Source of the DNA: Hawksworthiomyces lignivorus
Lineage: Eukaryota > Ascomycota > Sordariomycetes > Ophiostomatales > Ophiostomataceae
DNA length: 64,000 nt
Assembly: GCA_002917075.1 (NCBI GenBank)
Contig: NTMA01000013.1
Coordinates: 513,383-577,382 of the forward strand
Reading direction: 5' to 3'
This document shows, one piece after another, positions 47,035 to 58,600 of this stretch. Each line of letters opens with the position of its first letter. Position 1 is the stretch's first letter. The translations under genes were made by a program, and so were the position numbers. The notes beneath the pieces were generated by a model, which made no database searches, was not told where the DNA came from, and saw only the letters and a program-made list of their open reading frames with translations.

Positions 47035-48954
47035 ATGAACCGCAGAGCCAGTTCCACAGATCCATCACCATCCAATGCCGGCGTGGCAACAGCACAGCCG
47101 GCTCCAGCCGCCGAGACGACTGAGACACGGCGGGATCGAAAGAGACACGCTGATAGGGTTGCACAGAGAGAACATCGGAGACGGCAAAAGCTCTATGTCG
47201 AAGAGCTTGAATTTCAAGTTGCTCTACTCAAGTCTGCGGGCCAGGCAGAGACCGCGGTCCGGCATGCATCACAGAACATACGCCTTCAGCAAGAGGTTTG
47301 CACCTATCCACAATGTTTCTGATGAGATGCCCTGCAACTAACTGCGCTTGCCAGCTTAAACAGACGCAGGCCCTCTGGGATGAGATGGAGGATCTCATTC
47401 GTCGACAGCGTCTTATTCGCCGGCAATCCGTTTTACATGAGTTTTGGAGCTTGGAAAATGGTCATCCAAACGGTCCAGCAGGTTCTCCTGGTTCTGAAGG
47501 CAGCTTGCACGAAGTCCCAGCGTGCCAAAATTCTGACACGCAGCGCCACGTTCATCCCATACGAACCGATACCAGAGCAACAGAACTTCATTCTCCTCAT
47601 CCTGATGCGCTATCTCTTCAAGAAGGACAAGGGCAACACCGCATACTGTCAGCCAGTGAATTGGGAGATTTCACCCACCCTACCGACGTAATCCAGCATC
47701 AGCGAGATTTTGAAGAAGCAAGCACAGACGGGTTTAATTTAGAGAACTGGTCATTGGATCCAGCTCTGCGAGATGCGTCAGCTATCTTGGACGGGGTTGT
47801 TGATTCGGCACCAATGAATGGGTCCTCGTTACCTAGGGGGCAGTCTAACACTTTGCGGCTAATGACTTCTCCGCCAAGCTGGATTCCGCGCTCCAGATCT
47901 CAAACTCCGCTACCACACACAGGTCAAACATCTTCGAGCCATGGTCATGGCATCTTTCAGCTAGATCGCCCATCTTTGGGAGACTCTAATCAACGCGGAC
48001 ATGATATTGAAGGTGACAGCGATGTATGGCCAAGCGCCCAAAATTTACTGGGACCGCACCACAACGATAGTAGTCTCTCTATAAGTCAACACACATTCGG
48101 ACTTCTTGATTCAATAAATGATTTTGACGAGTTTTCGCTCGTGGCTTCTGTGGAGGAAGACTTGCCGCTCGATGTTCCGGCAAACAACTCAGCTGTCAAT
48201 GTGCCCGTCTCTGTGAGCCCTGGAGGGTTGTCACTATGGCAACTGCCTCCGATGCCTGGAGATCGAGAAATCGAGATGCTCATAGCACGGGCTAAACATA
48301 ATAAAGACAGCATCGGGCAGCCAATGCTCGAGGATTTCCTATGTGAAAACTCTCGCAACACCCTCTCAGTTGATCTGAAATCATATTTAGCTCCCGTGCG
48401 TCACCTGAGGCGCATGTCCGAATATCTTGCTACGTACTGGGTACTTTACCTCTTTTTCAGGGTATGTTATTCCTCTCTATCACAGTATTACAAACATAAT
48501 TAACGGTGTTGCAGTTCCAAGCTGTACAGACAATTGAAGCATATGAAAGCATTCCTCCCTGGTTTCGACCGACGGCTCTTCAACTCTTAGTTCCACACCC
48601 TGCGAGCGCAGACCTAATTGCGTGGTAAGTCGCGAAACTGGTGCCATATACCTAGGCCGCTCTTCTTCGACGATATCTTCGCTAATACCATAGCTACAAA
48701 GGCCTGGGATTCGCGAGGGATTGATTCGAATGTCGTGCTCAAATACACAGTTGCATGTAAATGTAAACGCAGTATCCCTGGATGTCGGCCGGTATCTGAC
48801 AGTAGACATTCAAGCTACGGAAAGCGACCTTTGGGGACGATCCCAACAAAGTGTAGCATCACAGATATTAAATTTAGCTAACTGGAAGCTTGACAAGAAA
48901 TTCTTTGAGAGATATCCGCAGTTTAAGGGATCAGCAGAGATGAATAGCATTTAA
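47035..48954 (+). CDS. bZIP transcription factor with C-terminal DUF3425-like domain
   Basis: Exons 47035–47295, 47355–48461, 48515–48624 and 48702–48954; 576 aa. The basic region spans about residues 32–53 and continues into a short leucine-zipper-like coil (VEELEFQVALLK). The position normally held by the invariant Asn is Asp (HADRVAQREHRRR), which could weaken or change DNA recognition. The last two exons encode PWFRPTALQLLVPHP and a W-P-G-IREGLIR segment, diagnostic of the DUF3425 domain of fungal bZIP proteins. The first donor (GTTTGC) is weak. It is nuclear and a candidate regulator of the catabolic genes to the right. Confidence 0.88.
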
Positions 48955-49253
48955 TCATAGCCAATGAAGTATTATACTCATTGACCTGCTGCCTCTAGTT
49001 CTCTCTAGGTGTTTATTGTATAAACATGCAATTTTCCTACCTTTCTAGAGAAACCCTCTCTTATGCTTGGAAACGAAGACCACATACGCTTTTAATTTTT
49101 GGTCATATAATTTTAAAAAGAAAAAGAAAATCCCCATCTTAGTACGTTACTACTTATACTCTCAAACAACACTGCTAGTTTAGAAAGACTACTTATTGGT
49201 CATTCATCTTCTCCTAATGAAACATATGCCTTGGCCAAGTCATTTCTTTCTTT

Positions 49254-49285
<32 letters not shown>

Positions 49286-49477
49286 GAGAGGCATCATACT
49301 GATGCCTAATAGATCCACAACTGTACTATAGTACACTGAAGGGGAGGACCCTCTCTCGATCTAGGTGTTGTAAGGTCTGGTCGGTAGTCCGTTGCCGAGA
49401 AAAATTATTTTCCAGTCTTATACTCCTCGATACGACATAGCAGAAGACTTGCTGAGTGAATTAATTGACCACATCAG
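48955..49477. other. Convergent spacer with poly-T run and hairpin
   Basis: About 520 bp between convergent 3' ends. It holds T28 at 49255–49282 and, just after, a perfect hairpin AGGCATCA-TAC-TGATGCCT at 49289–49307. No gene is seen. Confidence 0.5.
49255..49282. repeat. Poly-T tract (28 T)
   Basis: A pure T homopolymer on the plus strand, poly-A on the minus strand. It lies downstream of the minus-strand esterase 3' end and next to a hairpin, compatible with a retroposon tail or simple slippage. Confidence 0.9.
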
Positions 49478-50900
49478 TTATTTCTCTATGTGTTGAAGTT
49501 TCTTGGCAATCCAATCTGCATGCAATGTGACACCAACATATCCCTCAGCATTATCCGTGTCAGCCTTGGCTGCTTCTTTTCCAGGGGCTATGCCACCGAA
49601 ATCAATCATATGCCAAGCATGGCCTTTCATAGGGACAACGAGTAAATCGAGACCGCTGTGTCCGCACTACCACGAATGAATAGAATGTTAGGTGTGGTAT
49701 AAATAATAAAAGCGACTGAAAAATGTAGGTACCTCTTTTATTTTGTCTGCCAGACGAAGGATATCGCTTAAGAAAAGCTCCAGTCCGCCTGATACTAAAA
49801 GCACGTGCGGTGGCAAGATATCTCGCCAGTCCCCAGGAAAATCAATAGGGCTTGTCCAGCTGTCGTTGGCCTGCCGCTTTCCTAAGTAGGCTTCACGCCA
49901 TTTGTTCAAAACCTTCCTTTCCAGGCAATCGTATTTCGCATTCTGGCGGAAAGACTCGCCCTCGTTGCGTAGGTCAACCCAAGGACACGTCAGGCAAGTG
50001 GCAACGATCTTCCCGCTGCCCTCTTTCTCTGTCACTGGCGGAATCTCTGGGTGGGGGTCAACAAGATGACGTAGCAAATCTAAGCATAGATTACCGCCTG
50101 CTGACTCGCCAGCCAATATGATAGGCTTTCTTTCTCTGACGAGGTCCTCGTATGCTGCCACGATTTGCCGCAAGCCATCTGGAAATGGGTGCTCGGGAGC
50201 AAGGTCGTAGCGAACACAGAAAATATCGGCAAGAATACCACGAGCACGGAGTTCAACACTCAACTGAAGCAGCCACGCTGCCACCCCTTCAGGTGAGCCG
50301 GACACGAAGCCGCCACCATGAACGTACATGAGGATATGTGTTGAATGCGGGAACTTGGCTGCATAGACACCACTATATAGACGACCCACAATCTGGAATT
50401 TGAAGTATTAGATTGGAATCTAGAGTAACTATAGTGTTGCATAGGCAACTTGCTTCTTCAGTTGTCACGTGTTCTTCAAGCAGGGTTGCGCAGCCTTTGA
50501 GCAGGTCCTGCAGGTCCGGGTTATGTCTTTTGGTGACATCTCGAAATTGTGACGTTGTAAGAAATGCGGACATCCTAAATACATCTTGAATCAGTAATAA
50601 GATATAGTATCTCGCGTATAAGAAGCTCACCATTTCACTGAGGCATTCGCCAGCATGTGTTGAAGGCTTGGTACTTGGATCCCCAGGGCACGCGATAGCA
50701 TAGCTCGAAGTTTGGTTTTGGGAAGGACGTAGCCTATTGGCCTTCCGAATAAGCTGGAAGTGTAACAAATATGAAATCCATCAATTGCCAAAGTCAGCAA
50801 GATATACTCCAGTCCAAGACTTACCGTAAAGTAGAGCAACACAGGCTAGTATTCTGATCTTATCAGAATGCCCTAGAGCCGAGGAGTCTTGAGCAGACAT
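49478..50900 (-). CDS. Alpha/beta-hydrolase, HSL-type esterase
   Basis: Proposed exons 50900–50825, 50733–50631, 50574–50469, 50392–49733 and 49666–49478; 377 aa. HGGGF (oxyanion hole) is at residues 120–124, the nucleophile is Ser192 in GESAGG, and the catalytic His is in KGHAWHMIDF in the last exon; an Asp in HVLLVSGGLELF-region context completes the fold. It should hydrolyse short-chain esters. The catalytic part is solid. The 5' end is less so: a TTCCAG acceptor would be usual for exon 2 but puts a stop in frame, so I use the next acceptor (CCAATAG). A cytosolic esterase near a BVMO could open the ester or lactone product. Confidence 0.82.
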
Positions 50901-52034
50901 TAGGAGTGTGATGTCGTTGGTAAACTTGTCGAGAAATATATATAACCTCTTGTATTGTGCGCCAACTACCTAATTACGTGTGAATTGTGTCATGAAGGAA
51001 AGTAAAACATTTTGCGAGAGTAGAAAATGTAATAAATTTGCTGTTTAAACCTACCTAAGTAGGTGGTCGTTGATTGGCAATGATACTTTTTTTTTGGTTG
51101 AAAAACAATGACACAGCTTAGAGAGCAAACAGCCTTATGTTCAACAGCGCTCCGAGAACTGTTAAGCTGGGGGCAGCAGGCAGCTAGTTGTACGGCTGTT
51201 AAATTTGTGTTGACTCGAGAGTCTGACACGGCGTGGATGGCACGGCAATGGAAGACAGACTAAGGATTTTGACACGCAACGCTGACTCGGGTTTGAGCCG
51301 CTTCAGTAGCTGCAAGTATTTAGCGCATTTAATAACGCGACACATTCGCTACAGAAGACTAGACCAAGTGGAAAGCCTACACTGACCAAGGAATATGGTG
51401 ATGAAGCTTAACCTACAAGCTGTTTGCCTCCCCCATGTTTAAAGACTTAGCGACAACTCGAATCCAGCTGTGCATAACCTAGTCTAATAGATCACATTCA
51501 GCGACTGGCAATCAAATCAAACATTTGGCTACCTTAGCCCAAGCAGCACCACCCAATAACCACAAGAGGCGGCTAAAAGTGGTTCTTGTTGATAGAGTTT
51601 GATTAGGGGGATTGCTATTAAAAGGCCAGGCCCCTTATTGTCAGATCCACTTTGATGGCTTTATAGCCAAAAGTGACAGCCATGTTACAAATTCCACTGT
51701 TACTTGTCGAGCTATAGCGTCGCACCACGCTGGGGTGGGAACATTACAGCGGTAAGGTGCACCGAGTTAGAGACGGTAATAGGGCCTGGTTTAGGGCCCA
51801 TTCCCTATGTAGTATCAGCAGCAAAAGCTCTGGTTTAATGTAAAGCCCGGCCAAACAGAAGAGCTACAGGCAACAAAACATGCAGCTTACTCCGTTTAGT
51901 TGTGCTTTGTTGCTCGTTCAAATTCTCAACAGCCAAATTTTCTAGTGATAACTATAGCCTTCAAATACAGCCTGAAGAAATACGTTCACATAATATAACC
52001 TTGTTTAACACCAGTGAGCAATGGAATTTCTAGC
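50901..52034. other. Intergenic spacer
   Basis: About 1.1 kb with no supported gene. TGACTCG occurs at 51211–51217 and 51283–51289, some 310–390 bp upstream of the esterase start. A TACTCCGT element is near 51889. Confidence 0.45.
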
Positions 52035-53414
52035 TCACTTCACGTAACGATTCTTTGGCCGTGGGATGCCTAGGTTCTCTCGCAGTGTCGTGCCTTCGTA
52101 TTCAGTACGAAATATGCCCCGTCTCTGTAGCTCAGGGATCACATGCTCGTTGAATTCTCTTAATCCATGAATAATTCGCGGTTGGATGATTGCAAAGCCG
52201 TCGCAGGCGCCAGCTTCTAGCCATGATTGCAGATCGTCAGCAATGCTTTTCGTTGTTCCCACAAGCGGCCGCTGTCCCAAGCTAATAGAGCAGCGCTGGG
52301 CCGTCTGCCGGATAGTCAGCTTATTAGCATAGGCATACGCCGCAATGGCCGCCGCACGTCCGGTTGTGGCGTTGCCCTTTTGGTCGCCCACGCCGGCCTC
52401 ATACTTTTCCGGGAACGGATCATCCAGTTTTGCGCCGAGGAAGTCGATGGCAAGGTTGTGCACAGCTAGCTCGATCGGCCATAGAGCAGTAGCCTCTTCC
52501 ACCTTTCGCTCTGCCTCCTCCTGCGTCTCGCCCCAAACCACCGCCACGCCAGGCAACACAACCAGGTGATCTGGGTTGCGACCGGCTGCCTTTGCGGCGT
52601 TCTTAAGCCCGTTGTAGACGCGCTGTGCATCTGGGATGGAGTACACCGTCGTGTAGATAAGGTCGGCTGTAGACCCGCCAAATTCGATACCCTCCTTTGA
52701 GGAGCCCGCCTGGGCAATGACAGGATACCCTTGCACGGGCCGCTCCACGCGCAGCGGTTGCGTAATGTGGTAGAACTCATTGTGGATATCCGGTGTGTGG
52801 ATTTTAGACAGGTCGGCGTAAATGCCCGTCTCTTTGTTACGCGGAAGCGCATCGTCCTCAAAACTGTCCCATAACGTCTCAACAGCGTCTAGAAAAGCTC
52901 GTGCACGCGCATATTTTGTAGGGTGACTGTTGCGCTCCTCAAAGAGCACTCCCAAGTTGCGTGATCCGGGCCCCTGTGTGGTCACTACGTTCCACCCGGC
53001 ACGACCGTGGCTGATGTGATCGAGACTGGCAGATTGGCGAGCCACGTGAGTGGGCTCATTGTCGCTGACGCTGGCAGTATAGATCAAGCCAATATTCTTT
53101 GTACGCGCAGCAATAGCCGAGAAGAGTGTGACAGGCTCAAATAGACTGACACTGTGGCAGTGTTTGGCTAGATCGCCGCCAAACGTGAAAGAGGCTCCAT
53201 CAGCCAGGAAGACAGTGTCAAACTTGCCCTTTTCCGCCAACTGTGCGTACTCGATGTAATACTCGACATCTAAGCTATTGTGAGCGGTGACAAATGGCAG
53301 ACGCCACACCTGCGAATAGACGCCAGAGATGATAAACGCTGCCAGGTGTAGCTTCTTTTTGAGAAGCGACTCCTGGGTCTGTTCAACGATATTCTCTCCT
53401 GGGCCCTCTGCCAT
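52035..53414 (-). CDS. FMN-dependent monooxygenase, NtaA/SnaA/DszA (bacterial luciferase-like) family
   Basis: A single exon of 459 aa, the family's usual size. Seen are the N-terminal LHLAAFIISG strand, FDTVFLADG, the segment SLDHISHGRAGWNVVTT (a hallmark of the NtaA group), PVIAQAGSSKEG and PHxVL-type DGFAIIQP near the end. Members use FMNH2 from a separate reductase and O2 to cleave C–N, C–S or C–C bonds (nitrilotriacetate, dibenzothiophene sulfone, pristinamycin, long alkanes). No flavin reductase gene is visible nearby. Its bacterial family distribution and lack of introns could reflect horizontal transfer. It is divergent from a BVMO, so the two may act on one substrate. Confidence 0.93.
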   Translation of the reverse strand: MAEGPGENIVEQTQESLLKKKLHLAAFIISGVYSQVWRLPFVTAHNSLDVEYYIEYAQLAEKGKFDTVFLADGASFTFGGDLAKHCHSVSLFEPVTLFSAIAARTKNIGLIYTASVSDNEPTHVARQSASLDHISHGRAGWNVVTTQGPGSRNLGVLFEERNSHPTKYARARAFLDAVETLWDSFEDDALPRNKETGIYADLSKIHTPDIHNEFYHITQPLRVERPVQGYPVIAQAGSSKEGIEFGGSTADLIYTTVYSIPDAQRVYNGLKNAAKAAGRNPDHLVVLPGVAVVWGETQEEAERKVEEATALWPIELAVHNLAIDFLGAKLDDPFPEKYEAGVGDQKGNATTGRAAAIAAYAYANKLTIRQTAQRCSISLGQRPLVGTTKSIADDLQSWLEAGACDGFAIIQPRIIHGLREFNEHVIPELQRRGIFRTEYEGTTLRENLGIPRPKNRYVK

Positions 53415-54014
53415 GATTATTGGCCGTGTAATACAATATCAATGCTCTGAGGCTGTTTGACAAGTTATCTAGAAATGTTATTATACATACGCGACAAAAG
53501 CTACGGCATTGTCTTTTCTTATTAGTCGCCTCATAACGTTATTTTAAGAGCGATGTCGACATATTACACGCAGTAAACCCAAAGGGCTGGAGAGCCGATT
53601 GCGGTCTCTCAAATTGAATATAATGGTAGGTTTCTATGATGGTTCACCGGAGGATTCACCTGCGCTAGACTAGATGTTGCCATGGAAGTTAAAATCGCGA
53701 ATAGGCAGAAGAGTCTCTTCGAAATGAAGGGTGGTGCCAATTACCACAAATAGCTGTTGCAACTTGATCGGGCGACAACCCCGACAATATAGCTATCCTT
53801 GGCCTGGTCTGCCCTAAGCTCCATATTAGTAACAACTAGCCAAGCCCCCAAAGCACCAATTCTAGAGCGAATCAACGTACGAGACAACGATGATACAAGA
53901 ACTCAGCATCTTGTACCATTGTACGTTTACTTATATATGACAGAATACCTAGAATATGATTAAAAAAATGGCAATCTTAATTATCCCCAAGTCACTATAC
54001 AGACAGAATTCACA
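53415..54014. promoter_or_regulatory. Divergent promoter between LLM monooxygenase and BVMO
   Basis: 600 bp between the two ATGs. No ORF is supported. Co-regulation of the two oxygenases is likely from the layout. Confidence 0.5.
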
Positions 54015-56061
54015 ATGGCAAACGCAGCAGACACAGCTCTGCTGCAAAAGGTTGCGGATGTTCGACAGAGGTTTACCGATGAAGCAAACAAGCGCCACCG
54101 ACCAGAAGGACTAAAACAGTTCCTGCGGCTTAGTGAAGCACAAGAAGACCGGTTACGTGCGCTTGTCGATGATCCTTGGGTCAATCACAAAGCTCTGAAC
54201 GAGCAAGAATCTCCAATTAAAGAAGATGCACTATACAAATATTTTATTCTTGGTGCCGGCTTTGGCGGGCTGCAGTTCGCAGTTCGCCTGCTAAACGAAG
54301 GCCTTGCAACAAGCAGCGACATCCGTCTAGCAGATGCTGCTGGAGGATTTGGAGGAACATGGTATTGGCATCGATTTCCTGGTACGTGTAGGCCGCGCTT
54401 GGTCAGCATTGCTGCACCAAATAGGTCTTATTTTCTCTAACAACTTCACACCAGGACTGCACTGCGACATTGAAAGCTATATGTATCTTCCACTGCTTGA
54501 AGAGACTGGCTACATCCCTTCGCAAAGATATGCGTCTGCTGAAGAGATCCGTCTGCACGCCGAACGCATCGCTGCCAAGTGGGAACTAAGCGACAAGGCT
54601 TTGTTTCGCACCGAAGTACAGCAAGCAGAATGGGACGAGTCTGCTCATATATGGAAGCTGACTGCAGTCGAACACCGTGGGCCATCAGACCCTCCGCGGA
54701 CGGTCCACTTCCGGGCGCAATATGTCTATCTCGCGGCTGGTGTTCTGACCAAACCGCAAATACCCGATGTGCCTGGCATTTTCACATTCAAAGGGCCTGT
54801 ATTTCACACATCACGCTGGGATTATGCCACCTCGGGTGGCTCCCCTACCAACCAGGCTCTGACAGGATTCGTCGGAAAGCGCGTAGCTGTGGTGGGCAAC
54901 GGAGCCACTGCGGTGGCAGTTATTCCCGAAGTCGCCAAGTATGCTAAGGAGCTCTTCGTCGTGCAGCGCACACCGGCAGCTGTTCTTGAGCGCGGCCAGC
55001 GGCCGACCGATCCTGCAGAGTTTCGGGCGAAAGTGGCAACGGGCAAGGGTTGGCAGTGGCGGCGCCAAATTAACTGGAACTCGTTTCTCACCGACGCTCC
55101 TTACCCAGGCCGGGAAAATTTGGTCGACGACGGGTGGACTCACATCCCGTCCTATTCCACTGTTCTCGGGTCTCCCCGCCACGGCGTTGTCGACTCATCG
55201 CCATCTGGCCTCGCTAAACGGGCAACCGAATTTTACATTTCCGACTTGCCTCACTTGGAAAAGCTACACGCCCGTGTCGACAATTTGGTCAAAGATAATG
55301 CAACAGCAGAAAAGCTCAAGCCGTGGTATCCGTCCTGGTGCAAGAGGCCTACGTTTAGTGACACGTACCTGTCGGTGTTCAATGAGCCTCATGTTCATCT
55401 CATCGACACCGATGGAAAGGGTCTTGCCCGGGTAACGGAGCACGGCTTCGTAGTAGGCAGCGTGGAATATCCGGTAGATGTTATTGTCTTCAGCACAGGC
55501 TACAGTCTTCGTGACAATAGTAGCCCATCAACGCGGACGGGGGTCAAACTGACTGGCCGCAGCGGCAGATCCCTGGCCCACAAGTGGGCTGCTATTGGTC
55601 CTGCAACACTGCATGGCTATGCTACCAACGGCTTTCCCAACCTGTTCTTTTCTGCCAACAGCCAGGCGACAACGACAGGCAATAACATCATGATGCTTGG
55701 TATGATTGCCGACCATGTTGCTCATTGGATCCGTCTGGCTGAAGACAGCGTGGTCGGTCGACAAGACCAGCGGGCTGTGGTCGAGGTAACCCGTGAGGGC
55801 GAAGAAGCGCACTCTGCTGAGATACTAAAGCGTGCCGTCTACTTCACGAACGCCGTTGCCGGTTGTACACCAGGCTACTTCAATGCGTATGGAGAAGTGT
55901 CCAATGTAACTGACCCGGCCGTATTACGAAAGATCGCCCGTGGCAGTATTTGGTCAGAAGGCACTGGCTCGTTCTACAAATACATATCAGAATGGCGACG
56001 GGAAGGATCACATAAGGGTTTAGCTATCTCCCAGATTCGGATTAACCAAGCAAAATTGTAG
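54015..56061 (+). CDS. Baeyer–Villiger monooxygenase, long (steroid/PAMO-like) type
   Basis: Exons 54015–54381 and 54455–56061 with a 73-bp intron, 657 aa. A 75-residue N-terminal extension precedes GAGFGG (80–85). GGTW…RFPG and ESYMYLPLLEE follow. The BVMO fingerprint is FKGPVFHTSRW (234–244) and the NADPH motif is VVGNGATAV; a VFSTGYS segment replaces the common ATGF. The long N- and C-terminal parts resemble the 4-hydroxyacetophenone/steroid/cyclopentadecanone monooxygenase type. It converts a ketone to an ester with NADPH and O2. Neighbouring LLM oxygenase, MDR reductase, dehydrogenase, permease and the esterase at 49.5 kb make a coherent catabolic set. Confidence 0.94.
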
Positions 56062-56751
56062 TGACAGCTAATATATAATAGAAATCATAGTCTTCTAGCG
56101 CATACTTTGTGTTTCATACTCTCACCATAGTTGGCGCATGTACACAACGACGGAAGTGATTGTTGCAAGGGTATATTTGAGATAGAAAATAAACATACAT
56201 ACATACACATAAACAAAGAAGACTGATAGAAATTTATTAGAGTTGCCGTTGCCCTTTTTTTTTTTTTTTTGGAAGAAATCAATTGATTTATCGAACGTGG
56301 TGTACAAGTGCGTATCTGCTAGTACCTGTTCAATATTTTGTGCCGCTGACGTCATTGACAGAATTTGTTCGTGCAAGTCTCCGCTGGCTCTCTGAATTGT
56401 ACCGCACTCCGTTGGAGTACGGGATTCCCGACACCTAAAACTATCACCGTGCTATCGCTCTGCGCGACCGAGCCGAGGATGCAGGGAGGATTGCCCCACT
56501 CCTTATCCATTTTTCATTGGATCAATAACTTTATCATGCGGCTACTTAATAATCACCGAAATAACACGGAATATTTCCCCAGGTTGCTTTCTAGATATTT
56601 AACAACGACTTGGGGCGGCCTTTTCTAACCTCAACAATGTGAACAGCAATGAGTTTATTGTTTATGATCAGAAAGTTCAGCGTCAATTCTTTTAGATTCG
56701 CTTCTTTCCAGCTTCCTTGTGGGCCGTCTCCTGCAACTGCGAAATTCAATC
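56062..56751 (+). promoter_or_regulatory. Spacer and MDR promoter
   Basis: About 690 bp. It contains a T17 run at 56255–56271 and short (ACAT)n repeats near 56195. An ORF at 56365–56628 has no recognisable features. Confidence 0.45.
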
Positions 56752-58138
56752 ATGGCTGCAGAAATGATAGCCGTCACGGCACCCAAGTTCACAGATCCAT
56801 CTGAATATCAGCTTTCGACGGTACCACGCCCAATTCTTACAGAGAAAGACGACGTGCTCATTCGAATCCATGCAGCAAGCATCAACCCAGTGGATGTTAA
56901 AAAGGCGGGCGGCGCGTTAAAAATGGCAATTGTTAAAGAAGAGTGAGGCCCCACAACGGCACCATCATCGTTGCCCCCCTGTCTTGAAAATTTTAGCATT
57001 TAAAAAGATCGAAAATTAGATCAAAGAAACTAATTTGCGATCTTGCCAAGATTTCCATATAAGATCGGATACGATGCAGCGGGCGTAGTCGAGGCCATTG
57101 GAACAGACGTCGCCCGTCTGAAAGTCGGAGACGAAGTTTATGTACGGCTGCCCGAAATTGGTCGAGGTAAGATCAGCCGGTTCTTTAGCTAGCATAATTG
57201 CAAAACGACAACAATATTCTAACATGAATTATTAGGTTCTTGGGGAGAATATGCCAAATGCCCAGAGAGCTATATTGCGCTCAAGCCCAAGAACCTCTCT
57301 TTCAGCGAAGCAGCTTCGCTGCCGCTTGCGGGAGTCACAGCACTGCAGGCACTTGAGAGGTACAAGGGTTCTCTGGAGGGAAAAACGGTGTTTGTACCAG
57401 CTGGCTGTGCGTATCTACCAACGGTAACAAATCTATGTAATTGCTAGAGTTTTTATTGACTGTTCTGCGCAGTGGGTGGTACGGGAGCATTTGCCTGCCA
57501 GCTGGCTAAAAATGTGTTCCATGCCGGCAAAGTCATCACTACCGTCTCGACGTCGAAAATTCACAAGGTCCCTGAGTTCTTGGGAGAAGGCGTCGTCGAC
57601 CAAAGTATGCTCTGATTCCCTTGCTATTGCTTTACGGATTTTTGCTGACAATACCTCGCTAGTTATTGACTATACAAAAGTCAATCCAGAGCAGGTCATA
57701 CCTGCAGGATCCGTTGATTTTCTTTTCGACACAACTGGTCAATCCATGCAATTCCTCTCACTGATGGTTCCAAAGACGGGCGTAATTGTTTCCATCTCTA
57801 CAAAACCTTCGGCCACAACGCTCCAAGCTTCAAGCGTCATGCAACGACCAGACAAGCCGCGCATTCCATTAGCTGCGCGCATCTATCTCAATGCCGACGA
57901 CGCCTTGCGAAGGCTGAGAGCTTGGCGCTGGGGAGTGGAATATATGTATTTGTTCCTCAGACCCAACGCGGAAGATTTAAAGAAATTGGCAGGGTATGTA
58001 GAAGAGGGCAAGCTGTTACCTGTTATAGGCTCGCGAGTCGATATTAGGGATATTGGTAAAGTGAGAGAGGCAGCCATGCTAGCCTATCAAGGAAGAGGCG
58101 GACTGGGTAAGACTGTTATAGAGATCATTTCAGACTAG
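56752..58138 (+). CDS. MDR-superfamily oxidoreductase, quinone-oxidoreductase/enoyl-reductase-like
   Basis: Exons 56752–56942, 57051–57166, 57236–57406, 57473–57604 and 57663–58138; 361 aa, phases consistent. The N-terminal GroES-like domain has HAASINPVDVKKAGG and GYDAAGVVEAIG; the nucleotide-binding domain has the LGGTGAFACQLAK Rossmann turn. The zinc-binding Cys/His residues of alcohol dehydrogenases are absent, so it belongs to the zinc-free NADPH:quinone / 2-alkenone reductase type. It would reduce an enone or similar activated double bond. The last intron donor (GTATGC) is slightly off consensus. Confidence 0.92.
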
Positions 58139-58600
58139 TTTTGGCGTTCGGTTACAGATACCACTTTAATTAATTACTCCCGAAAAGTTTCAATATTTAC
58201 ACCGAGACAATTTCGTGTATAGAACAGCTGCCAGATTCTGCCAATGACGGAGAAAGCCCTGAATTATTCCGGATGACGGAAATGCCTGGTGGAAATTGCA
58301 ACAGCGAATAGCCACTGTAATGTGTGATAGTAAATCGTGCTATGTATGTCATGCTATTCTCCAGTAATCTCGTCTAGCTGCAAACTCCGCTTCCTGGTTT
58401 AATCCGTAGGGGACGTCTTGGCCAGGCCCTCTTGCGACACTAATGCTCTCGCTTGTGACTGAAAGGCGCAGAGAAATTAGTTATCCCCCGCCCTCTCCAA
58501 TCCGTTATCGGACAAAACATACGTTTCACTGTTTAGAGTCTTTCTCTTGTCTTTGTCGTTCTGGTATTCCTCCTCTTTAACTTTTGGCACACAAGACAAA
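58139..58600 (+). promoter_or_regulatory. Promoter region of the tartrate/D-malate-type dehydrogenase
   Basis: About 460 bp. A C/T-rich stretch (TTCCTCCTCTTTAACTTTT) directly precedes the ATG. No gene is supported. Confidence 0.4.
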
